Below, piece after piece: positions 1-8,855 of a stretch of DNA of 64,000 bases; positions within the stretch are counted from its first letter, which is position 1; each line of letters opens with the position of its first letter. Both the position numbers and the translations under genes were made by a program. The stretch spans positions 1-64,000 of the forward strand of contig NZ_JAFIBY010000011.1 of the NCBI RefSeq assembly GCF_017832355.1. Reading direction: 5' to 3'. The notes beneath the pieces were generated by a model that was given only the letters and a program-made list of their open reading frames with translations, searched no databases and was not told the DNA's origin. The DNA is from Serratia sp. PL17. GTDB taxonomy: Bacteria > Pseudomonadota > Gammaproteobacteria > Enterobacterales > Enterobacteriaceae.

Positions 1-51
1 TTCCTGGCTGGGCGACTGGTTCTCGTTAGAGGAGTCGTTGTTCCCGGTCAG

Positions 52-111
52 TGGAGGCGCATTATAGGGAGTTCTCAGAAGGCCGCAACCCCTAATTTCA
101 ATATTTTTTCC
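52..111 (-). promoter_or_regulatory. rRNA operon P1 promoter (rrn gene lies outside the window)
   Basis: Read on the minus strand this is a textbook rrn P1 core promoter. The -35 is TTGCGG (83-88), the spacer is 16 nt, the -10 is TATAAT (61-66), the discriminator is GCGCCTCC (53-60), and the predicted start is the A opposite position 52. The TCCCTATAATGCGCC block and the downstream CACTGAC match E. coli rrnB P1 as I remember it. An A/T-rich stretch at about 93-111 is a plausible UP element. In E. coli rrnB lies immediately downstream of murI, and the orientation here is the same. Fis sites, expected further upstream inside the murI end, were not resolved. The 16S gene itself is not in the window. 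Confidence 0.85.
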
Positions 112-139
112 GACCGTTGAACATTTAACCAAAACGACC

Positions 140-1003
140 TTAAACAGGCAGTTTTTTCAACAATTTAAAGCCATAACCCTGCAGAACGGGCAATAAAGCG
201 TCAGTGTCTTCATTTAACGCCATGCAATACGCCAGGTTCTCTTCTTGCGTCGACACCAAATTTTCCTGCGTCGAAATCAGCCAAGCGGTACGACGGGCAA
301 TAGCTGCACCGGAATCAATCAGCCGCGTTCCTTCTGGTAGCACCTGCATTAACTCTTCCGCTAATAGAGGGAAGTGGGTACAACCGAGCACGACAGTATC
401 TGGTGGCTCACGCATACTCAGCCATGGATGAAGAATCTTCTTCAACGTCGGCAGCGGTACAGCTTCGCCATGCAGTTTGGCTTCCGCCAGTTCCACCAGT
501 TCTGATGACCCTAATAGCTCTATCTTGCAATCAGTCGCGAAGCGGGCAATCAACTCATGGGTATAAGTGCGCTGCACGGTGCCGCGGGTAGCCAGCAGGC
601 CAACCACGCCATTGGCGGTTAAGCGAGCAGCGGGTTTGATGGCAGGCACTACGCCGACGACAGGGAAGGTAAAGCGTTCACGCAAGGCTGGCAAAGATAC
701 GGTACTGGCAGTGTTGCACGCGATGATGACAATCGCCAGAGGATGCCGTTGCTGCACCGCGCTGACAATTTCCAGCACGCGCTCAACAATAAACTCTTCG
801 GATTTCTCGCCGTAGGGGAATGCCACATTATCGAAGGCATATATATAGTGGAGGTCCGGCAGCAGTTGCCGAACCTCTTGATACACCGATAACCCGCCGA
901 CACCGGAATCAAATACCAGCACCGTCGGACGGGCCTTCGCGGTGGTGTTAGAAGGTATAGCTTCCAGTGAGGTAGTATTCTCTTCCTGGAGTAGCGTAGC
1001 CAT
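140..1003 (-). CDS. murI: Glutamate racemase MurI
   Basis: This 287-residue protein interconverts L- and D-glutamate and supplies D-Glu for UDP-MurNAc-peptide synthesis in the cytoplasm. The two catalytic cysteines are visible as ACNTAST (Cys-96) and GCTHFPL (Cys-208), and the N-terminal [12 protein letters not shown] block is typical. The start was chosen at MATLLQEEN to match E. coli; an in-frame ATG 15 codons upstream lies inside btuB and is unlikely. The start codon falls 56 nt inside the 3' end of btuB, so the two genes are co-transcribed and probably translationally coupled. The about 25-residue N-terminal extension before the core is also present in E. coli, where the enzyme needs UDP-MurNAc-Ala as activator. 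Confidence 0.97.
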   Translation of the reverse strand: MATLLQEENTTSLEAIPSNTTAKARPTVLVFDSGVGGLSVYQEVRQLLPDLHYIYAFDNVAFPYGEKSEEFIVERVLEIVSAVQQRHPLAIVIIACNTASTVSLPALRERFTFPVVGVVPAIKPAARLTANGVVGLLATRGTVQRTYTHELIARFATDCKIELLGSSELVELAEAKLHGEAVPLPTLKKILHPWLSMREPPDTVVLGCTHFPLLAEELMQVLPEGTRLIDSGAAIARRTAWLISTQENLVSTQEENLAYCMALNEDTDALLPVLQGYGFKLLKKLPV

Positions 1004-2819
1004 AAGCCGTCTCATAATCTTTATCAAACAGGTTGGCAATTCTACCACGAACTGTCAGATGAGATGTGACCGGATACGAAACTGCGAGATCCCACAGGCT
1101 GACACCGCCAAGTTTAACGCTTTGCTCTGGGTAGGTGCTGTAGTCTTTGTCATAACGCTCACCCAAGTATTGATAGGTGACAGCCCAGTCAAAATCATAG
1201 ACCTGCCAGTCCAACTCATATTTCACCTGCTGTTTGGCGCGGCGCAGCAGCACTTCATTGGTTTTGGCGTTGCGCGGATCGACATAGTCGTAACCAATAT
1301 GATGGCTTAACGGACCCGTATCGAATGAGGCTGTCGCTTCAATACCTTTAATCGTAGCCTTACCGACATTGTAATAAACGTAATTGGTCTCTCCGGTGGA
1401 ATCAATCAGGTTATCAATGTCGTTACGGTAGCCGGACACACGCCAGGTCACCGGGCCAGTCAAACCTTCAAAGCCGCCTTCCCACTGTTTACTTTCTTCC
1501 GGCTTCAGATTGGTATTATTACCAAAGTTACCGTACAGCTGGCTCATATTAGGGGCTTTGAATGCCGTCCCATAGGAAGCGATAAAACGGTATCCTTCAA
1601 CAAATTCCCAGGCCGCGCTGGTTTGCCAGGTACCATGCCAACCGAATTCGGAATGATCGTCGCCGCGCACTGCCCCTTCCAGAGTTACCGGGCCAACCAA
1701 CTGCTGTGCAGTAAGGTAGATACCGGTATTGCGTTGAGTCTTCTCACCGTTAACCGTGGTGGAGTCAGGTTTGATTTGCTGGTGTTGCCAGTCAATCCCC
1801 GAACTGACCGTCCCCTGGCCCACCTGGAGAGTATTTCCCCACTGCAGGTTGTACTGCTCGGAGTCCACCAAACTGGCCGAACTGTCATGCATACCCAGAC
1901 GTGGATCGTAATCATAATCCTTGCTGTGGCTATAACTACCAATCAGCTGTGTCGCGTAAACGCCTTCCTTATAGCGCAGCCCAGTATCCCAGGTTTGGCT
2001 ATACAGCTTGCGGGTATCGATAAGCGGGCTGGTTGGTGAGGAATAATAAGCGTCGTAAGCCGTACGGTTGTCATAACCAAAACCACGAACAAAACCGCTG
2101 ATGGCCTCGTTGAACTGATGGTCAACGGCACCGTACAGTGATTTGCTCATAAAGCCATCGCGGTCTTGCTGGCTTTGCATACCCGTACTGCCATAGGCCA
2201 CGACATCATAACCTTTGGTATAAGTGTAGTTACCGGCGAGGGTTGCAACCGTGCTGTCACCCAGTTGCTGCTGGGTGGACGCGTCATAGGCCTGATAACC
2301 GTTTGAACCCATGCCGGCGGAAAGCGTGCTGCCGTTCTTTTCGCGGGTAGTAATAATGTTAACCACACCACCGATGGCATCTGAGCCATAGACTGCTGAG
2401 CGTGGGCCACGGATATATTCAACTTTTTGCACCAGAGAGATCGGGATCTGGCTAAGGTCGGAAGAGCCACTGACGCCGGCTTGATTAAGACGGATGCCGT
2501 CAATCAGCACCAGAACGTGACTGGAGTTGGTCCCACGGATAAACAGCGAGCTTTTTTGTCCCAGGCCACCATTCTGCCCCACATCGACCCCTGGCAAGCG
2601 GCGCATTACGTCGGTCAGGCTTTTTGCCTGCCAACGGTCGATTTCATCGCGGGTGACGACGGAAGTGGGTGCCAACACTGAAGAGACGGGCTGTGGGAAG
2701 CGGTTAGCGGAAACCACCAGGTTCTCGCTGTTATTAGCTGTAATGCTGTCTTGCGCCCATCCAGAAAAAGCCGTAACGGAGGAAACCACCGCCAGCAGTG
2801 TATTTTTTGTAATTGTCAT
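948..2819 (-). CDS. btuB: TonB-dependent vitamin B12 outer-membrane receptor BtuB
   Basis: The 623-residue protein is the outer-membrane transporter for cobalamins and uses TonB-ExbBD energy. The start at [14 protein letters not shown] gives a signal peptide ending near GWAQD. The mature N terminus carries the TonB box ENLVVSAN, followed by a plug domain ([25 protein letters not shown]) to about residue 150 and then a 22-strand beta barrel ending with a C-terminal Phe (GSYTF), the usual barrel-assembly signal. Length is slightly over the E. coli protein (614). A longer ORF exists upstream, but those codons lie inside the riboswitch, so the internal ATG is preferred. Expression is predicted to be shut off by adenosylcobalamin through the leader RNA. 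Confidence 0.97.
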   Translation of the reverse strand: MTITKNTLLAVVSSVTAFSGWAQDSITANNSENLVVSANRFPQPVSSVLAPTSVVTRDEIDRWQAKSLTDVMRRLPGVDVGQNGGLGQKSSLFIRGTNSSHVLVLIDGIRLNQAGVSGSSDLSQIPISLVQKVEYIRGPRSAVYGSDAIGGVVNIITTREKNGSTLSAGMGSNGYQAYDASTQQQLGDSTVATLAGNYTYTKGYDVVAYGSTGMQSQQDRDGFMSKSLYGAVDHQFNEAISGFVRGFGYDNRTAYDAYYSSPTSPLIDTRKLYSQTWDTGLRYKEGVYATQLIGSYSHSKDYDYDPRLGMHDSSASLVDSEQYNLQWGNTLQVGQGTVSSGIDWQHQQIKPDSTTVNGEKTQRNTGIYLTAQQLVGPVTLEGAVRGDDHSEFGWHGTWQTSAAWEFVEGYRFIASYGTAFKAPNMSQLYGNFGNNTNLKPEESKQWEGGFEGLTGPVTWRVSGYRNDIDNLIDSTGETNYVYYNVGKATIKGIEATASFDTGPLSHHIGYDYVDPRNAKTNEVLLRRAKQQVKYELDWQVYDFDWAVTYQYLGERYDKDYSTYPEQSVKLGGVSLWDLAVSYPVTSHLTVRGRIANLFDKDYETAYGYATPGREYYLTGSYTF

Positions 2820-2825
2820 GAAAAA

Positions 2826-3084
2826 GCATCCAAACTTAATTGGCGGATGCCGCAGGATCATGGCCGGTATTTCGCGACGACCACGGGCATTGCGACGTAA
2901 CACCGGCAGGTCTTCGGGCTTGGGAGTTGCAGGTGGCGCTTGAGCTACCTACACCGGGCGATGACTTCCCATCCTGCAATGGACAGTGTCTGCGTAAAAC
3001 GCTATCGCCGTGACTTCCCCTTACCGCTGCGCGTCAGCTCCGGATTCACACCGGATTCCCTTTTCACTCGCTGCTTGAGGCCGG
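2826..3084 (-). promoter_or_regulatory. Cobalamin (AdoCbl) riboswitch of btuB
   Basis: The minus-strand leader contains the conserved B12-box core AGCCCGAAGACCTGCCGG (2903-2920) and, upstream, the aptamer elements GGTGTGAATCCGG, GAGCTGACGCGCAGCGGTAA and GGGAAGTCATCGCCCGG, all closely matching the E. coli btuB leader. The expression platform is a short hairpin next to the start codon: GCATCC (2845-2850) pairs with GGATGC (2826-2831) across a 13-nt loop, and the second arm holds the weak Shine-Dalgarno. E. coli uses the same hexamer pair to hide the btuB RBS when adenosylcobalamin binds. Control is therefore predicted to be mainly translational. Confidence 0.93.
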
Positions 3085-3090
3085 ACGACA

Positions 3091-3119
3091 ATGCTACGAT
3101 CAATGTAAATAGATGTCTA
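3091..3119 (-). promoter_or_regulatory. Candidate btuB promoter
   Basis: On the minus strand TAGACA (3114-3119) and TAGCAT (3091-3096) are separated by exactly 17 nt. Transcription would then begin at about 3084, which is where the riboswitch aptamer starts (CCGGCCTC). The hexamers are only moderately close to consensus, so the call rests mainly on spacing and position. Confidence 0.5.
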
Positions 3120-3158
3120 GACTGCTACCAATGTTACAAATAATAAACACGACAAAAC

Positions 3159-3186
3159 TGGACTTCACGGGCTGATTCCCTACAAT
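3159..3186 (+). promoter_or_regulatory. Candidate trmA promoter, rRNA-like
   Basis: TACAAT (3181-3186) is preceded by a weak -35 (TGGACT, 16-nt spacer) and followed by a GC-rich discriminator (CCCCGCTG). The string TCCCTACAAT is nearly identical to the TCCCTATAAT of the rrn P1 promoter at the left edge. E. coli trmA is known to have an rRNA-P1-like, growth-rate-controlled promoter, so similar control is inferred here. Confidence 0.55.
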
Positions 3187-3220
3187 CCCCGCTGATCAAA
3201 TTTGCCTGACGAGAAGAAAC

Positions 3221-4324
3221 ATGACGCCCGAGAATTTGCCTATTGAACGTTACGATGACCAACTGGCGGAGAAAACTGCCCGGCTGAAGACGCTGATGTC
3301 ACCGTTCACGGCACCCGAGCCGGAAGTGTTCCGCTCGCCAGTGAGCCACTACCGTATGCGCGCCGAATTCCGCATCTGGCATGATGAAGACGAGATGTAC
3401 CACATCATGTTTGACCAGCAGACCAAGCAGCGTATTCGCGTCGAGCAGTTCCCTGCTGCCAGCGAATTAATTAACCGTCTGATGACCGCGCTGATTGCCG
3501 CCATCAAACCGGACCCTATTCTGCGCCGCAAACTGTTCCAGATTGACTACCTGTCGACCCGCAGCGGCAAAATCATTGCCTCATTGCTGTATCACCGTAA
3601 ATTGGACGATGACTGGCAACAGCAAGCGGAAAAGCTGCGTGACAGTCTTCGCGCCCAGGGTTTTGACCTGCAACTGATTGGCCGTGCGTCAAAAATGAAA
3701 ATCATGCTGGATCAGGATTACGTAGACGAAGTTCTGCCTGTTGCCGGCCGCGACATGATTTACCGCCAGGTGGAAAACAGCTTCACCCAGCCGAATGCTG
3801 CGATGAACATACAGATGCTGGAATGGGCGCTGGACGTGACCGCCGGTTCTAAAGGCGATCTGCTGGAGCTGTATTGCGGCAACGGTAACTTCTCATTGGC
3901 ACTGGCGCGGAACTTTGAACGGGTGCTGGCGACCGAAATTGCCAAACCTTCGGTCGCGGCGGCGCAATACAACATTGCAGCCAATCATATCGATAACGTG
4001 CAGATTATCCGCATGGCGGCGGAAGACTTTACCCAAGCCATGAACGGAATTCGCGAATTTAATCGGTTGAAAGGCATCGATTTGAGCAGCTATAACTGCG
4101 AAACCATTTTTGTCGATCCACCGCGTAGCGGGCTGGATGACGAAACGGTGAAAATGGTGCAGGCTTATCCGCGTATTTTGTATATCTCATGCAACCCGGA
4201 AACGCTGTGCGCTAATCTGGAGACGCTGCAGGAAACGCATAAGGTCAGCCGCCTTGCGCTGTTCGATCAGTTCCCGTACACCCATCATATGGAATGCGGC
4301 GTACTGTTGGAAAAACGCGTTTAA
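3221..4324 (+). CDS. trmA: tRNA (uracil-5-)-methyltransferase TrmA
   Basis: The 367-residue enzyme makes ribothymidine at position 54 of nearly all tRNAs using S-adenosylmethionine. The SAM-binding motif [16 protein letters not shown], the [10 protein letters not shown] motif and the nucleophile in ISCNPETL (Cys-324) are all visible, and the C-terminal [11 protein letters not shown] holds the conserved glutamate base. Length equals E. coli TrmA within one residue. It is transcribed divergently from btuB, with an RBS GAGAAG just before the ATG. A GC-rich hairpin follows the stop. There is nothing atypical. Confidence 0.97.
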   Translation: MTPENLPIERYDDQLAEKTARLKTLMSPFTAPEPEVFRSPVSHYRMRAEFRIWHDEDEMYHIMFDQQTKQRIRVEQFPAASELINRLMTALIAAIKPDPILRRKLFQIDYLSTRSGKIIASLLYHRKLDDDWQQQAEKLRDSLRAQGFDLQLIGRASKMKIMLDQDYVDEVLPVAGRDMIYRQVENSFTQPNAAMNIQMLEWALDVTAGSKGDLLELYCGNGNFSLALARNFERVLATEIAKPSVAAAQYNIAANHIDNVQIIRMAAEDFTQAMNGIREFNRLKGIDLSSYNCETIFVDPPRSGLDDETVKMVQAYPRILYISCNPETLCANLETLQETHKVSRLALFDQFPYTHHMECGVLLEKRV

Positions 4325-4330
4325 TCAGAC

Positions 4331-4356
4331 AGGGGCGCCGTGCTTGCTGCGCCCCT
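4331..4356. terminator. Candidate hairpin between convergent trmA and yijD
   Basis: AGGGGCGC (4331-4338) pairs with GCGCCCCT (4349-4356) over a 10-nt loop in the 43-nt gap between the two convergent genes. Neither strand has a long T-tract after the stem, so termination strength is uncertain. Confidence 0.4.
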
Positions 4357-4367
4357 GCTTACGCCCA

Positions 4368-4736
4368 TTAAACCGGGGTGTTTTCATCCAGCGTCTTGCG
4401 CGCCTTCAGCTTCATACCAATCCAGAACACCAGCGCCACAGAAACAATCGCCGGCAGGAAGTTAGAACCTATCTGCGGGTATTCGGCCCGGACTATCGCA
4501 CTGTACAACAGCACCCCCAGCAAGAAGGTGGCGGCGGCCAGCTTCGGCATACCGTCCGGCATCGCACGATGCAGATAACGTTGATGCAGGCAATACACCG
4601 CCAATACCAAAGCAATGATGGGGAAAATCGAAAACGGCACCACCGAACTGAACAGCGCGGCGAACGAACCGTTAATTGAAAGGCCGGCAATCAACGCCAG
4701 CAGTAAGGTGCCATTCTCACGGCCTGGTTTTTCCAT
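4368..4736 (-). CDS. yijD: Inner-membrane protein YijD (DUF1422)
   Basis: This 122-residue hydrophobic protein has about four predicted membrane segments (around residues 9-27, 33-48, 65-82 and 93-108) and lines up with E. coli YijD over its length ([31 protein letters not shown]). Its function is unknown. The start lies 13 nt after the fabR stop, so it is the second gene of a fabR-yijD operon, as in E. coli. That conserved pairing hints at a membrane-lipid connection, which is inference only. Confidence 0.92.
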   Translation of the reverse strand: MEKPGRENGTLLLALIAGLSINGSFAALFSSVVPFSIFPIIALVLAVYCLHQRYLHRAMPDGMPKLAAATFLLGVLLYSAIVRAEYPQIGSNFLPAIVSVALVFWIGMKLKARKTLDENTPV

Positions 4737-4749
4737 CGCTTTCTACCTT

Positions 4750-5382
4750 TTATACGTGGGATACAGAAGTTTTTTCTTGTTCGCGGCGATACCAATAATA
4801 AGCACCTTTGGAAATCATCCGCAGTTGCAACACTAAACGCTCTTCAAGCCGACGACGTTGATCAATGTCGATATCCAGCGCTTCAGCACCGGCGCTAAAT
4901 ACGATGGTCACCATAGCCTCTGCCTGCGCTTCGGTAAAACTCCGCGGCATATGGTTTTCCAACTCGAGGTAATCCGCCAGTTCGGCGATAAAATGTTGGA
5001 TCTCACGCGCCACTGCCGCACGGAAAGCCGCCGATGTACCGGAGCGCTCACGCAGCAACAAACGGAAGGCGTTGGGGTTATTGCCGATAAACTCCATAAA
5101 GGTCGAAACAGAGGTGCGGATCACACTGCCGCCCTTGGCAATACGCTGACGGGCCTGTCGCATCAGTTGACGCAGCATCAACCCGCTCTCATCAACCATG
5201 GTTAGCCCAAGCTCATCCACGTCACGAAAGTGGCGGTAGAATGACGTTGGTGCGATACCGGCTTCACGCGAGACTTCACGCAGGCTCAGGCTGGCAAAGC
5301 TGCGTTCGGCGCTTAGCTGGCTGAAGGCCGCCTCGATGAGGGAACGACGAGTCCGTTCTTTTTGTTGTGCTCTGACGCCCAT
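4750..5382 (-). CDS. fabR: TetR-family repressor of unsaturated fatty-acid synthesis, FabR
   Basis: This is a DNA-binding repressor that in E. coli controls fabA and fabB in response to unsaturated acyl-thioesters. The N-terminal TetR helix-turn-helix is clear ([21 protein letters not shown]), and the ligand domain is almost identical to E. coli ([22 protein letters not shown]). The start at [11 protein letters not shown] matches E. coli and gives 210 residues; an ATG two codons upstream (5386-5388) is an equally possible start. It is divergent from sthA and followed by yijD in an operon. Confidence 0.95.
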   Translation of the reverse strand: MGVRAQQKERTRRSLIEAAFSQLSAERSFASLSLREVSREAGIAPTSFYRHFRDVDELGLTMVDESGLMLRQLMRQARQRIAKGGSVIRTSVSTFMEFIGNNPNAFRLLLRERSGTSAAFRAAVAREIQHFIAELADYLELENHMPRSFTEAQAEAMVTIVFSAGAEALDIDIDQRRRLEERLVLQLRMISKGAYYWYRREQEKTSVSHV

Positions 5383-5554
5383 ATGCATATCCAGATAAGA
5401 TCCATTTTCTCAGTCTAACGCCGTAGACTCGGCAATATAGCAAATTTTATTGCAACAGCATTTATACAAACGCGCCCTGTCACAGTTTCAGCCTGCACCA
5501 TTTGTGCTTTGCCTCAAAAAGCCTAATGGTGATTGGGCACTCAGCGCTATGATG

Positions 5555-5582
5555 TTAAGATACCGTTGTAATTTTGTATAAG
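5555..5582 (+). promoter_or_regulatory. Candidate sthA promoter
   Basis: TTAAGA (5555-5560) and TATAAG (5577-5582) are separated by 16 nt, giving a predicted start about ten bases before the sthA ATG. Both hexamers deviate from consensus. The 216-bp fabR-sthA gap otherwise shows no clear operator. Confidence 0.45.
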
Positions 5583-5598
5583 AACAGGTCTCTCCCCT

Positions 5599-6996
5599 AT
5601 GCAACAGCACTATCAATTTGATGCCATAGTCATTGGCTCGGGCCCAGGTGGTGAAGGTGCCGCTATGGGGTTGGTGAAGCAGGGCGCCCGCGTGGCCGTG
5701 ATAGAACGGTACAATAACGTAGGCGGTGGATGTACTCATTGGGGTACTATCCCGTCCAAAGCTCTCCGCCACGCCGTTAGCCGCATTATCGAATTCAACC
5801 AGAACCCGCTTTACAACAATTCACGCACACTCAGCGCGACATTCCCTGATATTTTACGCCACGCAGATAACGTCATTAACCAGCAAACCCGGATGCGCCA
5901 AGGTTTCTATGAGCGTAACCAATGCAAGTTGTTTGCCGGCGATGCGCGTTTTATCGACGCCAATACCGTCAGCGTTAGCTATATGGATGGCACTCAAGAC
6001 ACCATCCGCGCCGATCATATTGTCATCGCCTGCGGTTCACGTCCGTACAACCCGTCGAGCGTGGATTTTAATCATCCACGTATCTATAACAGCGACTCTA
6101 TTCTCGAACTGAATCACGAACCGCGCCACGTCATCATTTACGGTGCCGGGGTGATCGGTTGTGAGTACGCGTCGATCTTCCGCGGTCTGAACGTGAAGGT
6201 AGATCTGATCAACACCCGCGATCGCCTGCTGGCGTTCCTCGATCAGGAAATGTCAGACTCACTGTCCTACCACTTCTGGAACAACGGCGTCGTGATCCGT
6301 CACAACGAGGAGTTCGAGAAGATCGAAGGCACTGATGACGGCGTCATTGTTCACCTGAAGTCCGGCAAAAAAGTGAAAGCAGATTGCCTGCTGTACGCCA
6401 ACGGCCGCACGGGTAATACCGATTCACTGGGCCTGGAAAACGTGGGCCTGGAATCGGACAGCCGTGGCCTGTTGAAAGTAAACAGCATGTACCAAACCGC
6501 GTTGCCGCACATTTATGCCGTGGGTGACGTGATTGGCTATCCGAGCCTGGCATCCGCCGCTTACGATCAGGGGCGTATTGCCGCGCAGGCAATTTCTTCC
6601 GGTGAAGCCAGCGGGCATCTGATCGAAGATATTCCGACGGGTATCTACACCATTCCGGAAATCAGCTCTGTCGGTAAAACCGAACAGGAACTGACGGCGA
6701 TGAAAGTGCCGTATGAAGTGGGCCGTGCACAGTTCAAGCACCTGGCACGTGCGCAGATTGCCGGGATGAATGTCGGCAGCCTGAAGATCTTGTTCCATCG
6801 CGACACCCTGCAGATCCTCGGGATCCACTGCTTCGGTGAACGTGCGGCAGAGATCATCCACATCGGTCAGGCGATCATGGAACAGAAAGGTGAAGGCAAT
6901 ACTATCGAATATTTCGTTAATACGACCTTCAACTATCCGACCATGGCTGAAGCCTACCGTGTCGCAGCACTGAACGGCTTAAACCGCCTGTTTTAG
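5599..6996 (+). CDS. sthA: Soluble pyridine nucleotide transhydrogenase SthA
   Basis: This 465-residue cytoplasmic flavoprotein moves hydride from NADPH to NAD+. It has the FAD motif [12 protein letters not shown] near residue 13 and the NAD(P)-binding [13 protein letters not shown] in the middle. The redox-disulfide site of related enzymes is reduced to [13 protein letters not shown], so the second cysteine is replaced by Thr, as is characteristic of SthA rather than lipoamide dehydrogenase. Its last 18 nt overlap the 3' end of oxyR on the other strand, so the genes are convergent with no room for a terminator. Confidence 0.96.
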   Translation: MQQHYQFDAIVIGSGPGGEGAAMGLVKQGARVAVIERYNNVGGGCTHWGTIPSKALRHAVSRIIEFNQNPLYNNSRTLSATFPDILRHADNVINQQTRMRQGFYERNQCKLFAGDARFIDANTVSVSYMDGTQDTIRADHIVIACGSRPYNPSSVDFNHPRIYNSDSILELNHEPRHVIIYGAGVIGCEYASIFRGLNVKVDLINTRDRLLAFLDQEMSDSLSYHFWNNGVVIRHNEEFEKIEGTDDGVIVHLKSGKKVKADCLLYANGRTGNTDSLGLENVGLESDSRGLLKVNSMYQTALPHIYAVGDVIGYPSLASAAYDQGRIAAQAISSGEASGHLIEDIPTGIYTIPEISSVGKTEQELTAMKVPYEVGRAQFKHLARAQIAGMNVGSLKILFHRDTLQILGIHCFGERAAEIIHIGQAIMEQKGEGNTIEYFVNTTFNYPTMAEAYRVAALNGLNRLF

Positions 6997-7896
6997 CGTA
7001 GCGCCCAGGTAGTTTTGCATGTGTTCACGGATCGCCTCGGCCAATTGCTCATAACGACTGCGCAATGGGGAGCCGGGGCGGTACACCAATGCAATGGTGC
7101 GCTTCGGCTCCGGTTTATAGCAGTCGAGATAGCAAACACCGTCACGCTCACGCTGTGGCGGTACTGCCAGTGAAGGCAACAAGGTAATGCCGCTGCCGGC
7201 CGCCACCATATTGCGCAGCGTTTCCAAGCTGGTCGCTCGGAAGTGGGTATCCTCGTCCGCCCCTGCCTGGAAGCAAAAACCCATTGCCTGATCGCGTAAG
7301 CAATGGCCATCTTCCAGCATCAATAGCTTTTCCCCCGCCAGATCTGGCATCGCCACACGATCGCGCTGTGACCATGGGTGATCGGAGTAGACTGCCAGCT
7401 TCATCGGTTCATCAAACAGCGGCACTTCAATAAAGGCTTCTGTTTCCTTCACCAACGCCAGAATGGCACAGTCCAGTTTACCGCTGTCGAGTTGCGCCAG
7501 CAGCTGTTGGGTTTGCGCTTCATGCAGATACATTTCCAGTTTGGGAAAGGTTTTGTGCAGCGTAGGTATAATTTGCGGCAGCAGATAAGGCCCGACGGTC
7601 GGGATCAAACCAATGTGTAGCGGCCCGGACATAGCTTCGCCCTGTTGGCTGGCCATCTCTTTCAGAACTTTGACTTCGCGCAGCACGGTACGCGCCTGCT
7701 CCACCAGCAACAAGCCCGCTTGGGTGAATAACACCTTACGGCTGGTGCGTTCAAGCAGCATCACACCCAGTTCGTCTTCCAACTTGCGGATCTGCCCACT
7801 GAGTGTGGGTTGGCTTACATGGCATGAATCGGCGGCACGGCGGAAATGCCGGTGCTCGGCCAAGGCGACCAGGTACTCTAAATCACGAATATTCAT
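6979..7896 (-). CDS. oxyR: Hydrogen-peroxide-sensing LysR regulator OxyR
   Basis: The 305-residue LysR-type activator has an N-terminal winged helix-turn-helix (residues 1-60, [20 protein letters not shown]) and a sensor domain. The two redox cysteines Cys-199 and Cys-208 are present ([16 protein letters not shown]), with the same numbering as E. coli. The ATG at 7896 has a strong SD (GGAGG, 7903-7907); the extra codons further upstream are rejected. It is divergent from the Prx-Grx gene, which is therefore a likely direct target. The E. coli neighbour oxyS was not recognised here. Confidence 0.97.
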   Translation of the reverse strand: MNIRDLEYLVALAEHRHFRRAADSCHVSQPTLSGQIRKLEDELGVMLLERTSRKVLFTQAGLLLVEQARTVLREVKVLKEMASQQGEAMSGPLHIGLIPTVGPYLLPQIIPTLHKTFPKLEMYLHEAQTQQLLAQLDSGKLDCAILALVKETEAFIEVPLFDEPMKLAVYSDHPWSQRDRVAMPDLAGEKLLMLEDGHCLRDQAMGFCFQAGADEDTHFRATSLETLRNMVAAGSGITLLPSLAVPPQRERDGVCYLDCYKPEPKRTIALVYRPGSPLRSRYEQLAEAIREHMQNYLGATLKQAV

Positions 7897-7914
7897 TGTT
7901 TCCCTCCAGACCAC

Positions 7915-7962
7915 GATAGCTCATGGCGATAGATAAGATAGCAATGAGCGATTAGATCTATC
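7915..7962. promoter_or_regulatory. Candidate OxyR-binding region between oxyR and prx-grx
   Basis: Three GATAG elements (7915-7919, 7928-7932, 7937-7941) and a GATTAG...CTATC element (7950-7962) cluster in the divergent promoter region. OxyR sites are built from spaced ATAG/CTAT half-elements; the spacing here fits that pattern only loosely. The assignment rests on motif content and location. Confidence 0.45.
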
Positions 7963-8047
7963 AAGCCCCGACGTCAATAATGTCACCCAACGAAGCGATA
8001 CCACGCTAATAGCTAAAAATTATTTTTCCTAATTAAGGGGTTAATTC

Positions 8048-8779
8048 ATGTTTACCAGTCAAGAAGGCAAAAAAGTTCCTCAGGTTACCTTCCATACCCG
8101 TCAGGGCGACCAATGGATTGACGTCACCACCGATGACCTGTTCAAAGATAAAACTGTCATCGTCTTTTCGCTGCCGGGTGCATTCACCCCAACCTGCTCT
8201 TCCAGCCACTTGCCGCGCTACAACGAGCTGTCCAGCGTATTCAAACAACACGGCGTTGACAGCATCCTGTGCGTCTCGGTAAACGACACCTTTGTGATGA
8301 ATGCCTGGAAAGCCGATCAACATGCTGAAAACATCACCTTCGTGCCAGACGGCAACGGTGAGTTCACCAAAGGCATGAACATGCTGGTCGAGAAAGCCGA
8401 TTTGGGCTTTGGCCCACGCTCATGGCGTTATTCGATGCTGGTGCGCAATGGCGTAGTAGAAAAAATGTTCGTCGAACCTAACAAGCCGGGCGACCCGTTT
8501 GAAGTGTCCGATGCCGACACCATGCTGAAATATTTGGCACCGGAATTCAAAGTACAAGAGTCGGTCTCCCTGTTTACCAAACCGGGCTGCCCATTCTGCG
8601 CCAAGGCCAAACAAATGCTGCAAGAACGTGGCATCCAGTATGAAGAGATCGTACTGGGTCAGGACGCCACCACGGTGAGCCTGCGCGCCGTCACCGGTCG
8701 TGCCACCGTACCGCAGGTGTTTATCGGCGGTCGCCATATTGGCGGCAGCGATGACCTGGAAACTTTCCTGTCAGCCTGA
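8048..8779 (+). CDS. Hybrid peroxiredoxin 5 - glutaredoxin
   Basis: This 243-residue fusion has an N-terminal AhpE/Prx5-type peroxiredoxin (about 1-165), with the peroxidatic cysteine in PGAFTPTC (Cys-50), joined to a glutaredoxin (about 170-243) with CPFC (Cys-181/Cys-184), TVPQVFIGG and GGSDDL. Such fusions, known from Haemophilus and others, reduce hydroperoxides with electrons passed from glutathione through the fused glutaredoxin. It lies divergent from oxyR across a 151-bp gap containing GATAG repeats, so peroxide induction is expected. A strong terminator follows, after which a flavoprotein disulfide reductase begins. No standard symbol is applied because names vary. Confidence 0.93.
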   Translation: MFTSQEGKKVPQVTFHTRQGDQWIDVTTDDLFKDKTVIVFSLPGAFTPTCSSSHLPRYNELSSVFKQHGVDSILCVSVNDTFVMNAWKADQHAENITFVPDGNGEFTKGMNMLVEKADLGFGPRSWRYSMLVRNGVVEKMFVEPNKPGDPFEVSDADTMLKYLAPEFKVQESVSLFTKPGCPFCAKAKQMLQERGIQYEEIVLGQDATTVSLRAVTGRATVPQVFIGGRHIGGSDDLETFLSA

Positions 8780-8812
8780 TTTATAAGTAATAACAAAGCC
8801 AACGTGAACTTT

Positions 8813-8838
8813 GGCGGGCTCCGGCCCGCCCTTTTTTT
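8813..8838 (+). terminator. Rho-independent terminator after prx-grx
   Basis: GGCGGGC (8813-8819), loop TCCG, GCCCGCC (8824-8830), then seven T residues: a strong intrinsic terminator. It separates prx-grx from the downstream flavoprotein gene, whose RBS (AGGAG, 8846-8850) lies just beyond. Confidence 0.9.
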
Positions 8839-8855
8839 AGCTTTCAGGAGCGGAT

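Noticed and set aside
7897-8047. OxyS sRNA divergent from oxyR
   Set aside because: The divergent transcript here is the prx-grx gene; no OxyS-like sequence or terminator is found in the gap.
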